From an uncultured delta proteobacterium (GTDB lineage Bacteria; Desulfobacterota; Syntrophorhabdia; Syntrophorhabdales; Syntrophorhabdaceae), in the NCBI GenBank assembly GCA_903872255.1, contig CAIQJW010000288.1, positions 1-19,057 of the forward strand: a DNA stretch of 19,057 bases, written 5' to 3'. Under the pieces are notes generated by a model. That model searched no databases, was not told the origin of the DNA, and saw nothing but the letters and a program-made list of their open reading frames with translations. The position numbers and the translations under genes were made by a program. Shown piece after piece: positions 1 through 7,958 of this stretch; within the stretch, counting starts at the first letter, position 1, and each line of letters opens with the position of its first letter.

Positions 1-104
1 AATTGTCACTCATGTCATCAATTCCCTCGTTCAGTTTCGGATAGCTTCTCGATGAGAATAAGCTAAAGATCTCTCTCTTAAATATATTCCCGGGGAACAC
101 ATCA

Positions 105-719
105 TCAGACCTTCCTCAAGGAAAATACGGCCGTCCGGGCCAGGAGATTCGGAAACGTCCCGACCGGCCGCCTGGCGCCCGCAAAGCGGGCATTCTCGAT
201 AAGAATCCCACGCGTCCGGCAATACCTGATGAAATCATCGATGCTCAGGAAATGCAGGTTCGGCGTGTCGTACCATTCATGGGGCAAAGACTCGGTGACA
301 GGAGCCCGGCCCTGGAAGAATATCTGGAACCTGGATACGATATGCGCAAAATTGGGTATCCCGACAATGGCCCGTTCGCCTACCCGCAAGGCCTCTTTGA
401 GCACGGTATCCGGTTGCTTGACCTGCTGGAGAGACTGGTTCATGATGACATAGTCGAATGACCTGTCGCCGTATTCGGACAGTCCCGAGTCTATGTCGTC
501 ATGGAAGACGGAAAGGCCCTTCGCAACGCATTCGAAAATGGCCCGGTCATCGATCTCGATACCTTGCCCTTTAATGTCCCTTTGCCGTACAAGAAGGCTC
601 AGAAGCTCACCTGTGCCGCACCCGAGATCGAGAACGGCCGAGCCCGGTTTTACCATTTCGACGATCAGTTGGTGATCGATCCGGCTGTTCCCGTTCAATT
701 TATGAGGCACGTCTGCCAT
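105..719 (-). CDS. metW: MetW, methionine biosynthesis methyltransferase-like protein
   Basis: 204 residues, the usual MetW size. The SAM-binding motif I of a class I methyltransferase is visible as VLDLGCGTGELL (about residues 29-40), followed by the acidic GIEID stretch (53-57), which is also typical of MetW. In Proteobacteria MetW is encoded directly after MetX and is required for homoserine acylation in several species; no small-molecule methyl acceptor is firmly established. Here it follows metX with a 20-base overlap, so it is the last gene of the metY-metX-metW unit. The ATG at 719 is preceded by a GAAGAAGG Shine-Dalgarno-like stretch. Family assignment is firm; biochemical role is inferred from context. 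Confidence 0.9.
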   Translation of the reverse strand: MADVPHKLNGNSRIDHQLIVEMVKPGSAVLDLGCGTGELLSLLVRQRDIKGQGIEIDDRAIFECVAKGLSVFHDDIDSGLSEYGDRSFDYVIMNQSLQQVKQPDTVLKEALRVGERAIVGIPNFAHIVSRFQIFFQGRAPVTESLPHEWYDTPNLHFLSIDDFIRYCRTRGILIENARFAGARRPVGTFPNLLARTAVFSLRKV

Positions 720-1866
720 CGTACGCCTTCTTCAAGAAATGGCTATACAGGTATGTCTGCTCGTCAAATTCCACGAGGAACGCGTCATGCCCGTAACTTG
801 ACTTCAATTCGCAGTACGTCGCATCCGCACCGGCCACCTTGCATGCCTTCACGATCTGCTGCGACTGGTTGGGCGGATACAGCCAGTCAGACGAAAAGGC
901 GATGATCAGGACCCTGGTCCTCACGCCCTCAAGCAGTTTATACAGGGGCTTGCCGTTCGCGACGGTAAAGCTGTCTACCGCCTTCGTTATGTAGAGATAC
1001 GAATTGGGGTCGAAACGGTTGATGAAGTTGTACCCCCGGTAATGCAGGTATCCCTCTACCTCGAATTCCGGGCTGAACTTGAATGGCTGCTTTTTGTCTT
1101 TCACACGCCGACCGAATTTCTCGTTCATCGAGTCGTCGCTCATGTACGTGATATGCCCTATCATCCGCGCGACGCTCAACCCCTTGTCGGGAAGATCGAG
1201 GCCGTAGTAGTCCCCGTTGTTCCAGTTAGGGTCCGCCATGATCGCCTGCCTGGCGACCTCGTTGAACGCTATCTGCTGGGGCGTGTGTTCCGCGGTCGTG
1301 GCGATAAGTATCGCCGATGTTACCTTTTCCGGGTAGGAGACGACCCACTGAAGTGCCTGCATCCCTCCCATGGACCCGCCCACCACGGCAAGAAGCCTGT
1401 CTATCCCGAGATGATCGAGAAGGCGCTTCTGTGCATTGACCATATCCCCGATGGTGATCACGGGAAACTCGAGTCCGTACGGCCGTTTTGTCAGCGGGTT
1501 TTCCGAGGACGGTCCCGTCGAGCCTTTGCATCCTCCGAGAATATTACTACAGATCACGAAGTAACGGTCCGTATCGAACGCCCGTCCCGGGCCGATCATA
1601 TCGTCCCACCAGCCCGGGTTCGTGTCGCCTTCATGAAAACCGGCCGCATGCGCGTCACCCGTCAGCGCGTGGAGGATGAGAATGGCATTCGAGGCGTCCG
1701 CATCGAGCCTGCCGTACGTCTCGTACGCAAGGGTGACAGGCCCGATGCTTTCCCCGGACTCCAGTACAAACGGGACAGGGTGGTTCCCAAACGTAAAGGC
1801 CTGCGTTCTTACGGTCCCGATGCCTTCACTTTGCCTTGCCTCGTCTTTTTGTGCCCCGAGGTTCAT
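700..1866 (-). CDS. metX: Homoserine O-acetyltransferase
   Basis: Alpha/beta-hydrolase-fold enzyme that acylates homoserine (acetyl-CoA donor in most MetX) to give the substrate of MetY. From the chosen start it is 388 residues. The nucleophile elbow is VGGSMGGMQ with Ser165; the rest of the triad fits Asp327 (FSSDWLYPP) and His360 (SYGHDAF). The family signature HALTGDAHAAG lies at 66-76. The frame stays open to a TTG at 1887 that overlaps the metY stop, but the ATG at 1866 has AGAGAGG six bases upstream, so I prefer it. It sits between metY (17-base gap) and metW (20-base overlap). Acetyl versus succinyl donor cannot be decided from sequence alone. Confidence 0.93.
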   Translation of the reverse strand: MNLGAQKDEARQSEGIGTVRTQAFTFGNHPVPFVLESGESIGPVTLAYETYGRLDADASNAILILHALTGDAHAAGFHEGDTNPGWWDDMIGPGRAFDTDRYFVICSNILGGCKGSTGPSSENPLTKRPYGLEFPVITIGDMVNAQKRLLDHLGIDRLLAVVGGSMGGMQALQWVVSYPEKVTSAILIATTAEHTPQQIAFNEVARQAIMADPNWNNGDYYGLDLPDKGLSVARMIGHITYMSDDSMNEKFGRRVKDKKQPFKFSPEFEVEGYLHYRGYNFINRFDPNSYLYITKAVDSFTVANGKPLYKLLEGVRTRVLIIAFSSDWLYPPNQSQQIVKACKVAGADATYCELKSSYGHDAFLVEFDEQTYLYSHFLKKAYDGRRAS

Positions 1867-1883
1867 TGAATTCCTCTCTTCGT

Positions 1884-3200
1884 TCAAGCCGCCGATGCGA
1901 CCTTCGCTACGGCTGCCTTAAGCGCCTGGTCTATATCCTCTTTGATATCTTCAACATCCTCAAGGCCAATGGACAGCCTGATAAAATCGGGGGTGACCCC
2001 TGTGGCCACCTGCTCCTCGGGCGTCAACTGCTGATGCGTCGTCGATGCCGGGTGAATAACGAGCGTCTTAGTGTCACCAATGTTCGCAACGTGGGACAGA
2101 AGCTCGACTGAATCGATGAACCTGCGTCCTGCTTCGGGGCCTCCGCCGATGCCGAACCCGACAAGGGCGCCAAACTGGCCGTTCAAGTATTTCGCCGCAT
2201 TGGCATAACTTGGATGGTCCTCGAGACCGGGATACCGGACCCAGTTAACCAGGGGATGGTCTTTCAGGAACCTCGCAATCTCAAGAGCATTCTTTGAATG
2301 CCGCTCCTGTCTTAAGGGCAGCGTCTCGAGGCCCTGGAGGAAGAGGAACGCATTGAACGGGGGGAGTGCGGGACCTAAGTCCCTTAACCCCTCGACCCGG
2401 GCCTTTATGATGAACGCAATATTTCCCAGGCCGGGCACATTCCCGAATGCATCCCAGAATTTAATCCCATGATAGCTGGGTTCGGGCTCCGTGAAACACG
2501 GGAAATTACCGTTCCCCCAGTCGAACCTGCCGGAATCGACGATCACTCCGCCGACTGACGTCCCGTGCCCGCCGATGAATTTCGTTGCCGAGATCACGAC
2601 GATATCGGCCCCATGGTCGATGGGCCTCACAATTCCTGTCCCGACCGTGTTGTCCACGATAAAAGGGATCCCCGCCTCATGGGCAATTGCCGCTATCGCT
2701 TCAAAATCAGGCACATCGAGTTTGGGGTTCCCGATCGTCTCCGCGTATATCGCCTTCGTGCGCGGCGTGATCGCTTCCTTAAACTCTTCGGGCCGGGTCG
2801 ACTCGACGAATTTTACCGTCCGGCCGAGTTTCGCAAACGTATAGTGAAGCAGCTGATATGTGCCGCCGTAGAGATTATTCGCTGCAACTATTTCATCTCC
2901 GAGCCCGGTTATGGTCAAGAGCGCCAGCGATTCGGCCGCCTGGCCCGACGCCACCGCGAGGGCCGCCGTTCCTCCTTCTATCGCCGCAACCCTCCGCTCA
3001 AAGACATCGTTGGTCGGGTTCATGATGCGTGTATAGATATTTCCGAATTCCTTCAACGCAAAAAGGTTTGCCGCATGATTCGAATCTTTGAAGACATATG
3101 ATGTGGTCTGATAGATGGGTACCGCACGTGCCCCTGTCGTGGGGTCTGCCGCTTCCTGTCCCGCATGAATCGCCAAAGTCTGGGTTCTATATTTAGCCAT
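1884..3200 (-). CDS. metY: O-acetylhomoserine sulfhydrylase (direct sulfhydrylation)
   Basis: 438-residue PLP enzyme of the Cys/Met metabolism family, the length typical of MetY rather than of the shorter (about 380-400 residue) MetB/MetC. The PLP lysine is Lys207 in the motif SATKFIGGHGT; the N-terminal signature YQTTSYVF (30-37) and YTRIMNPT (56-63) are characteristic. It would combine O-acetylhomoserine from MetX with sulfide to give homocysteine. AAGGAG lies seven bases before the ATG. The 75-base gap back to the Rrf2 regulator shows no convincing promoter or Rrf2-type dyad, so read-through from the regulator promoter is likely. Confidence 0.94.
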   Translation of the reverse strand: MAKYRTQTLAIHAGQEAADPTTGARAVPIYQTTSYVFKDSNHAANLFALKEFGNIYTRIMNPTNDVFERRVAAIEGGTAALAVASGQAAESLALLTITGLGDEIVAANNLYGGTYQLLHYTFAKLGRTVKFVESTRPEEFKEAITPRTKAIYAETIGNPKLDVPDFEAIAAIAHEAGIPFIVDNTVGTGIVRPIDHGADIVVISATKFIGGHGTSVGGVIVDSGRFDWGNGNFPCFTEPEPSYHGIKFWDAFGNVPGLGNIAFIIKARVEGLRDLGPALPPFNAFLFLQGLETLPLRQERHSKNALEIARFLKDHPLVNWVRYPGLEDHPSYANAAKYLNGQFGALVGFGIGGGPEAGRRFIDSVELLSHVANIGDTKTLVIHPASTTHQQLTPEEQVATGVTPDFIRLSIGLEDVEDIKEDIDQALKAAVAKVASAA

Positions 3201-3275
3201 TGCCAGTCTCCTTTTTCAGTTTTTGTAATTCTTAAATTTTCGGGAACTGCCAGGTGAGAGAACCCGCCCGGGGCT

Positions 3276-3722
3276 CTAAATGTAGTACATCATAGAGTCT
3301 TGCTGTCCCTTGAGTGCCTGCATTTCGGCAAGGGAAGCAATTGTATAATCGCTGAGGGTGTTTCTGATCGTTGCGCCCAGTTTGTTCCAGATCTCCCGCG
3401 TAACGCAGATACTGGATTTATCGCATACCGCCGAGTTCTGCACGCAGTCGACGAGGGTACAGGGCCCTTCAAGTATGGTGATAATGTCGAGGATGGTTAT
3501 CCGGTCGGGCGGGCGTTCCAGGAGATAGCCCCCGTTCCTGCCGCGCTGCGCCTTTACGATACCGCCTTTATGGAGCGCCGAGAATATGTGCTCGAGGTAC
3601 TTCTCGGAAACGTTCTGTCTTTTCGCGATATCGGAAAGGAACACGGGTGTGCCGCTCGCACCATGTACCGCGAGGTCTATTATCGCCCGTAGTCCGTATC
3701 TTCCTTTTGTCGATATCTTCAT
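3276..3722 (-). CDS. Rrf2-family transcription regulator, IscR-like
   Basis: 148 residues with the Rrf2 winged-helix domain. The opening MKISTKGRYGLRA, the recognition-helix region VSEKYLEHIFSALHKGGIV and the wing RGRNGGYLL are classical. Cysteines lie at 88, 93, 100 and 106; the Cys93-x6-Cys100-x5-Cys106 spacing resembles the three Fe-S ligands of IscR (Cys-x5-Cys-x5-Cys), so a 2Fe-2S sensor is likely; CymR-type Rrf2 proteins of Firmicutes lack these. It is divergent from hydE-nifU-nifS-cysE-hgcAB and upstream of metYXW. A 22-base dyad (3732-3753) overlaps its own -10 box, as expected for autorepression, and the dyad recurs upstream of cysK. Whether it senses Fe-S status or cysteine availability is open. 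Confidence 0.9.
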   Translation of the reverse strand: MKISTKGRYGLRAIIDLAVHGASGTPVFLSDIAKRQNVSEKYLEHIFSALHKGGIVKAQRGRNGGYLLERPPDRITILDIITILEGPCTLVDCVQNSAVCDKSSICVTREIWNKLGATIRNTLSDYTIASLAEMQALKGQQDSMMYYI

Positions 3723-3731
3723 TTAATCACC

Positions 3732-3753
3732 TACTAACTTAATGGGAATAGTA
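3732..3753. promoter_or_regulatory. Candidate Rrf2 operator 1
   Basis: A 22-base imperfect dyad begins TACTAACTT and ends GGAATAGTA, giving outer half-sites TACT(A/G)A on each strand. It overlaps the -10 box of the regulator's own promoter. The same arrangement, 16 of 22 bases identical with an outer TACT and AGTA, occurs at 12521-12542 upstream of cysK. The outer ATACT/AGTAT elements recall IscR type 1 sites. Assignment to the neighbouring Rrf2 protein is inference. Confidence 0.65.
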
Positions 3754-3778
3754 TAGATATCATGTTGACACGTGTCAA
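3750..3778 (-). promoter_or_regulatory. Sigma-70 promoter of the regulator-metYXW unit
   Basis: On the minus strand TTGACA (3778-3773), 17 bases, then TATACT (3755-3750). The -35 box matches consensus fully and the -10 box in five of six. The -10 box lies in the candidate operator, so a bound Rrf2 dimer should block it. The -35 box is half of a palindrome shared with the divergent hydE promoter. Confidence 0.75.
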
Positions 3779-3793
3779 GATGTTTTTTATAAT
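3765..3793 (+). promoter_or_regulatory. Perfect-consensus sigma-70 promoter of the hydE-hgcB operon
   Basis: TTGACA (3765-3770), 17-base spacer, TATAAT (3788-3793): every consensus position matches. Transcription should start near 3800, which excludes the upstream in-frame ATG at 3762 as the hydE start. The -35 boxes of this promoter and the divergent one together form the perfect palindrome TTGACACGTGTCAA (3765-3778). The Rrf2 dyad lies just upstream of this promoter (ends at 3753), where it could act differently than on the regulator's own promoter. Confidence 0.8.
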
Positions 3794-3854
3794 CCTGCGA
3801 GAAATTATTATCCTATCTGTTATGTATGGATTTTATGTATTATATTTAACTGGC

Positions 3855-4916
3855 ATGAATGATCAAAACGACAGACCAATAGAAGAAGGGGCAATTTCAA
3901 AAGACACCGTCATCGAACTGCTCAAGAGCGAAGGCGACGACCTTGAAAGGCTCTACGCCCGGGCAGACGGGGTGCGAGCGGAGCACATGGGAGACGAGGT
4001 CTATGTCCGCGGAATAATCGAATTCTCCAACCTGTGTGCCAATGATTGCCTCTATTGCGGTATACGGGCGTCCAATCTCCTGGTCAACCGGTACACGATG
4101 GGCATCGATGAGATAATGGGAACCGTAAGGTCCTTTGAGCGTACGGGGCAGACGACGGCCGTACTGCAGTCGGGTGAGACACCCGGTCTTGACGACGAAG
4201 AGATCGGACGGCTTATCAGGGCTATAAAATACGAAACGTCTCTTGCCGTAACATTATCGGTCGGCAACCGTTCCCGCGAGGTGTATCGCTTCTGGAAAGA
4301 GTGCGGCATGGACCGTTACCTAATACGTTTCGAGACAAGCGACAGGCAATTGTTCGCGCGGCTTCACCCTGATTGCTCTTTTGATGAGCGGATCGGGTGT
4401 CTTCACATCCTTAAAGAATTGGGCGTGCAGGCGGGAAGCGGTTTCATGATCGGCCTGCCGGGAGAAAGGCTGGAGACACTGGCAGACAACATTCTTCTCT
4501 GCCGGGAGCTCGACCTCGACATGATCGGCATCGGGCCCTATATACCGCACCCCGACACGCCTTTGGGGAACGAGCCAAACGCGTATGCGGACAATGAAGA
4601 GATATTCTACAAGGCCGTGTCTGCCTTAAGGATCGTGAACCCCGACGCCCATATCCCGGCAACCACGGCATTTGACGCCGTATTTCCCGGCATCGGGAGG
4701 AACCTCGTCCTTACACGCGGCGCAAATATCTTTATGCCGAACAATACGCCGATCGAACACAGGAAGGACTATCTCCTTTACCCGGGAAAACCGTGCATCG
4801 ACGAAAATGCCGACCAGTGCGTTGCCTGCGTAATGATGAGGATCGAATCGATAGGAAGAACAATGGGGACAGGACCGGGACACTCTTTAAAAAAATATAA
4901 CAAAAGGATACAATAA
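3855..4916 (+). CDS. hydE: HydE-type radical SAM protein (FeFe-hydrogenase maturase family)
   Basis: 353 residues from the chosen ATG. The radical SAM motif is Cys61-x3-Cys65-x2-Cys68 in FSNLCANDCLYCGIRASN, characteristic of HydE and its relatives. A second cysteine set, Cys314-x7-Cys322-x2-Cys325 with downstream GR, matches the accessory cluster site seen in some HydE proteins such as that of Thermotoga maritima and argues against BioB or PylB. HydE acts with HydG and HydF to build the diiron subsite of the H-cluster; neither partner is in the window. The frame extends to 3762, but that stretch contains the promoter. No clear Shine-Dalgarno precedes 3855 or the alternative ATG at 3822. It is the first gene of the operon, 58 bases before nifU. 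Confidence 0.85.
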   Translation: MNDQNDRPIEEGAISKDTVIELLKSEGDDLERLYARADGVRAEHMGDEVYVRGIIEFSNLCANDCLYCGIRASNLLVNRYTMGIDEIMGTVRSFERTGQTTAVLQSGETPGLDDEEIGRLIRAIKYETSLAVTLSVGNRSREVYRFWKECGMDRYLIRFETSDRQLFARLHPDCSFDERIGCLHILKELGVQAGSGFMIGLPGERLETLADNILLCRELDLDMIGIGPYIPHPDTPLGNEPNAYADNEEIFYKAVSALRIVNPDAHIPATTAFDAVFPGIGRNLVLTRGANIFMPNNTPIEHRKDYLLYPGKPCIDENADQCVACVMMRIESIGRTMGTGPGHSLKKYNKRIQ

Positions 4917-4974
4917 CCTCTGTACATTTGGCCTTTAGGGCTTAGATTATAGAATACCCGGAAAGGAGCACATT

Positions 4975-5811
4975 ATGTGGGAATATACGGACAAGGTAAA
5001 GGAACATTTCCTCAACCCCAGGAATGCGGGAGAGATCGAAAACCCGGACGCTGTTGCCGAAGTGGGTTCTATTGCCTGCGGAGACGCCATGAAGCTCACC
5101 ATGAAGCTCGACGAGAACAAGAGAATTGTCGATGCCAAGTTCAAGACATTCGGATGCGCGAGCGCCATCGCGTCGGCTTCGGCCTTGACCGAGATCCTTA
5201 AAGGGAAGACCATCGAAGAGGCCGAGAAGATAACGAACCAGGAAATAGCCGATTATCTTGGCGGACTCCCGCCGGAAAAGATGCATTGCTCCGTTCTCGG
5301 CCAGGAGGCCCTCGAAAAGGCGATCGAGAATTACCGCGGTGTGTCCCACAAAAAGCCGGAAGAGGTAATTGTCTGCGCATGCTTCGGCCTAACCGACGGA
5401 GAGATCGAACGGGCCGTGAGGCAAAATCATCTTACCAGCATTGAAGAGGTCACGAACTATACAAAGGCGGGCGGCGGCTGCGGGAACTGCCATGAAAAGA
5501 TACAGGCGATCATTGACCGGGTTTACGAAACGAAGGAAAGGCAGGAGCAGCCGGTCGAAAGGCCAAAGCTCTCGAACCTTCAGAAGATCCGCATGATAGA
5601 AGAGACCATCGAGCGCGAGATAAGACCATCGCTCAAGCATGACGGCGGGGATATAGAGCTCGTTGACGTGGTCGGCAACAGGGTGCTCGTCGCAATGAGG
5701 GGGGCGTGCGCGACATGCCAGGCATCACAGGCCACCATGAAAGGCTTCGTACAGGGAAAACTCCAGGAATTTGTCGCACCGGAACTCGTCGTCGAGGAGG
5801 TGGCCTCATGA
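4975..5811 (+). CDS. nifU: NifU, three-domain Fe-S cluster scaffold
   Basis: 278 residues with the full NifU architecture. An IscU-type scaffold domain (about 1-125) carries Cys35, Cys61 and Cys105. A central Bfd-like 2Fe-2S domain has Cys134-x-Cys136 and Cys169-x2-Cys172. A C-terminal Nfu domain (about 205-278) carries Cys245-x2-Cys248 in RGACATC. It assembles clusters with sulfur from NifS. AAAGGAG lies well placed before the ATG. Its stop overlaps the nifS start as ATGA, so the two are translationally coupled. No nif structural genes are near, so this is probably the general Fe-S assembly system of the cell, as in other anaerobes lacking an isc scaffold set. Confidence 0.95.
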   Translation: MWEYTDKVKEHFLNPRNAGEIENPDAVAEVGSIACGDAMKLTMKLDENKRIVDAKFKTFGCASAIASASALTEILKGKTIEEAEKITNQEIADYLGGLPPEKMHCSVLGQEALEKAIENYRGVSHKKPEEVIVCACFGLTDGEIERAVRQNHLTSIEEVTNYTKAGGGCGNCHEKIQAIIDRVYETKERQEQPVERPKLSNLQKIRMIEETIEREIRPSLKHDGGDIELVDVVGNRVLVAMRGACATCQASQATMKGFVQGKLQEFVAPELVVEEVAS

Positions 5812-6989
5812 AAACGATCTATCTCGATAACAATGCCACAACAATGGCAGCGCCGGAAGTCGTTGAAGAGATGCTGCCTTTTCTCCGGGAATATTACGGA
5901 AACCCGTCAAGCATGCACACGTTCGGCGGTCAGGTTGCCCATAACATCCTCGAGGCACGCCAGAAGATAGCGTCGCTTCTCGGCGCGGACCACGACGAGA
6001 TCATTTTTACAAGCTGCGGCACCGAGAGCGACAATACTGCGATTACGTCGGCCCTTTCGAACAACCCCGGGAAAAACCACATCGTTACGAGCAGGGTCGA
6101 GCATCCTGCCGTAAAGGTGCTATGTGAAAATCTGGCCCAGAAGGGATATCGCGTAACATCATTGCCGGTCGACCCGGAAGGCCGCCTCGACATGGACGAA
6201 TACGAGGCGAGCTTAACACCCGATACCGCGATCGCGAGCATCATGTGGGCCAATAATGAGACCGGCGTCATATTCCCCGTTGAGGAAGCGGCACGTCTCG
6301 CACATGAAAAAGGGATCCTCTTTCATACGGATGCGGTCCAGGCGATTGGAAAGATCCCCGTTAATATGAAGAAAAACACAATTGACATGCTGTCCCTTTC
6401 CGGCCACAAGCTTCATGCCCCGAAAGGCATCGGCGTGCTCTACGTCCGCAAGGGCACCCGCTTTTCTCCATTTTTGATCGGCGGGCACCAGGAAAAAGGC
6501 CGCCGGGGAGGAACAGAAAATGTTCCCGGCATTGTCGCCCTGGGTAAAGCTTGCGAGCTGGCTGCCGTTAATATGGAAAAAGAGAACACCTATGTCAGGG
6601 CGCTTCGGGACAGGCTGGAAAACGAGCTTCTCAAGACAATACCGCAAAGCAAAGTGAACGGCACCCGTGAAACAAGGCTGCCGAACACTGTCAATATAAG
6701 TTTTGAATTCATCGAGGGGGAGAGCATCCTCCTTCTCATGGACCAGTTCGGCATATGTGCCTCATCCGGATCAGCCTGTACCTCCGGATCATTACAGCCG
6801 TCCCATGTCTTGAGGGCAATGGGCGTGCCCTATACCATGGCCCACGGATCGGTACGGTTCAGCCTCAGCGTCTATAACACCGCCGGGGATGTCGATGCTG
6901 TTATAAAGGAATTACCGGCGATAATTGAAAAATTGAGGGTCCTGTCGCCGTACTGGGCAACGTCCCAGGGAACATGCGCAACCGCCTGA
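5808..6989 (+). CDS. nifS: NifS/IscS-type cysteine desulfurase
   Basis: 393 residues, class V aminotransferase fold. The N-terminus MKTIYLDNNATT is the hallmark of the family. The PLP lysine is Lys201 in SLSGHKLHAPKG and the persulfide-forming cysteine is Cys324 in SSGSACTSGS; the sequence around it marks the NifS/IscS group I type. It removes sulfur from cysteine and passes it to NifU, and could also serve MnmA. An upstream in-frame ATG at 5706 lies inside nifU and gives a low-complexity Arg/Gly-rich leader; the ATG at 5808 with GAGGAGG before it is clearly the start. cysE follows after 12 bases, linking cysteine use to cysteine synthesis. Confidence 0.95.
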   Translation: MKTIYLDNNATTMAAPEVVEEMLPFLREYYGNPSSMHTFGGQVAHNILEARQKIASLLGADHDEIIFTSCGTESDNTAITSALSNNPGKNHIVTSRVEHPAVKVLCENLAQKGYRVTSLPVDPEGRLDMDEYEASLTPDTAIASIMWANNETGVIFPVEEAARLAHEKGILFHTDAVQAIGKIPVNMKKNTIDMLSLSGHKLHAPKGIGVLYVRKGTRFSPFLIGGHQEKGRRGGTENVPGIVALGKACELAAVNMEKENTYVRALRDRLENELLKTIPQSKVNGTRETRLPNTVNISFEFIEGESILLLMDQFGICASSGSACTSGSLQPSHVLRAMGVPYTMAHGSVRFSLSVYNTAGDVDAVIKELPAIIEKLRVLSPYWATSQGTCATA

Positions 6990-7001
6990 AAGGATGATCG
7001 G

Positions 7002-7958
7002 ATGAGCGAGGAAAAGATTGTAAAGGATGAATGCAGGATAGATATAGTCACCAGTCAGGATTACCGGTCACGGATCCATCCCCTTGTCGATAAGATCGTC
7101 GCGCAGTATGATAAGGACGGCCGGTTCCATCATGTCGGCCCCGAACCTATCCCGTCCCGTAAAGCGATCATCGATATAGTATACAATACGTTTCCCATAC
7201 TCTTTCCCGGCTTTTTTTCATCGCAAAGAATCGACAATTTCAGCGTGGAATATTATCTCGGAAAAGAAATAACGGAACTGTTCGATATGCTCACGGTACA
7301 GATCCAGCACGCCATACGCCACGATTGCATCCGCTTCGACAAGGTGTGCGTCCGCTGCGAAGAACGCAGTCATGAGATAGGCCTTAAATTTATCGAAGCA
7401 ATACCGCATCTTCAGGAGGTACTTTCGAAAGATGTCCGCGCCGCCTTCGAAGGCGACCCGGCATCGCGTCATTTTGATGAGATAATCTTCAGTTACCCCG
7501 GCCTGTTTGCTGTTGCCGTTTATCGCATGGCACACTGGCTGCATAGCAACGATGTCCCCCTTATACCGCGGATAATGACAGAGTACGCCCACAATCAGAC
7601 CGGTATCGACATACATCCCGGTGTCGTCATCGGCGATAGTTTCTTTATCGATCACGGCACAGGCGTTGTGGTCGGCGAAACGACTGTCATAGGCAACCGG
7701 GTTCGTTTATATCAGGGTGTAACGCTGGGGGCTTTATCACTCAGCAAGGATGAATGCCCTCTGCTAAGAGACACGAAGCGGCATCCCACCATAGAGGACG
7801 ATGTTATCGTTTACGCAAACGCAACGATCCTCGGCGGCAAAACTGTTATAGGCGCGCGTTCGGTTATCGGCGGCAACGTCTGGCTGACGGAATCGGTACC
7901 GCCCGATACATCCGTATTTCTCAAAAAACCTGAACTCGTTATGAAAAATAAGGTATAA
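7002..7958 (+). CDS. cysE: Serine O-acetyltransferase, long form
   Basis: 318 residues. The C-terminal third (from about 190) is the left-handed beta-helix acetyltransferase: hexapeptide repeats (GIDIHPGVVIGDSFFIDHG, TTVIGNRVRLYQGVTLG, ATILGGKTVIGARSVIGG) and the catalytic region around FIDHGTGVVVGET. About 190 residues precede it, a helical N-terminal domain longer than in the short Bacillus-type CysE, as in the EpsC-like group. It makes O-acetylserine, the substrate of the cysK product encoded 3.5 kb away on the other strand. Its stop overlaps the hgcA start as TAATG, so the two should be translated together. Confidence 0.93.
   Translation: MSEEKIVKDECRIDIVTSQDYRSRIHPLVDKIVAQYDKDGRFHHVGPEPIPSRKAIIDIVYNTFPILFPGFFSSQRIDNFSVEYYLGKEITELFDMLTVQIQHAIRHDCIRFDKVCVRCEERSHEIGLKFIEAIPHLQEVLSKDVRAAFEGDPASRHFDEIIFSYPGLFAVAVYRMAHWLHSNDVPLIPRIMTEYAHNQTGIDIHPGVVIGDSFFIDHGTGVVVGETTVIGNRVRLYQGVTLGALSLSKDECPLLRDTKRHPTIEDDVIVYANATILGGKTVIGARSVIGGNVWLTESVPPDTSVFLKKPELVMKNKV

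Noticed and set aside
1..104. Sequence downstream of metW
   Set aside because: No gene, hairpin with poly-T or repeat could be supported in this short edge region.
1042..1869. Long plus-strand open frame opposite metX
   Set aside because: It is the antisense shadow of metX, with Arg/Pro-rich composition and no recognisable domain.
3762..3854. N-terminal hydrophobic extension of HydE read from the ATG at 3762
   Set aside because: The ATG lies upstream of the -10 box of a perfect promoter, and the translated stretch is AT-rich sequence with no counterpart in HydE. The start at 3855 gives the family length.
4928..4955. Internal promoter before nifU (TTGGCC, 16 bases, TAGAAT)
   Set aside because: Poor -35 match and only a 58-base gap; it may contribute but cannot be supported over read-through from 3765.
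5706..5807. Extended NifS start inside nifU
   Set aside because: The translated leader is Arg/Gly-rich and unlike NifS; the ATG at 5808 has GAGGAGG and yields the MKTIYLDNNATT family start.
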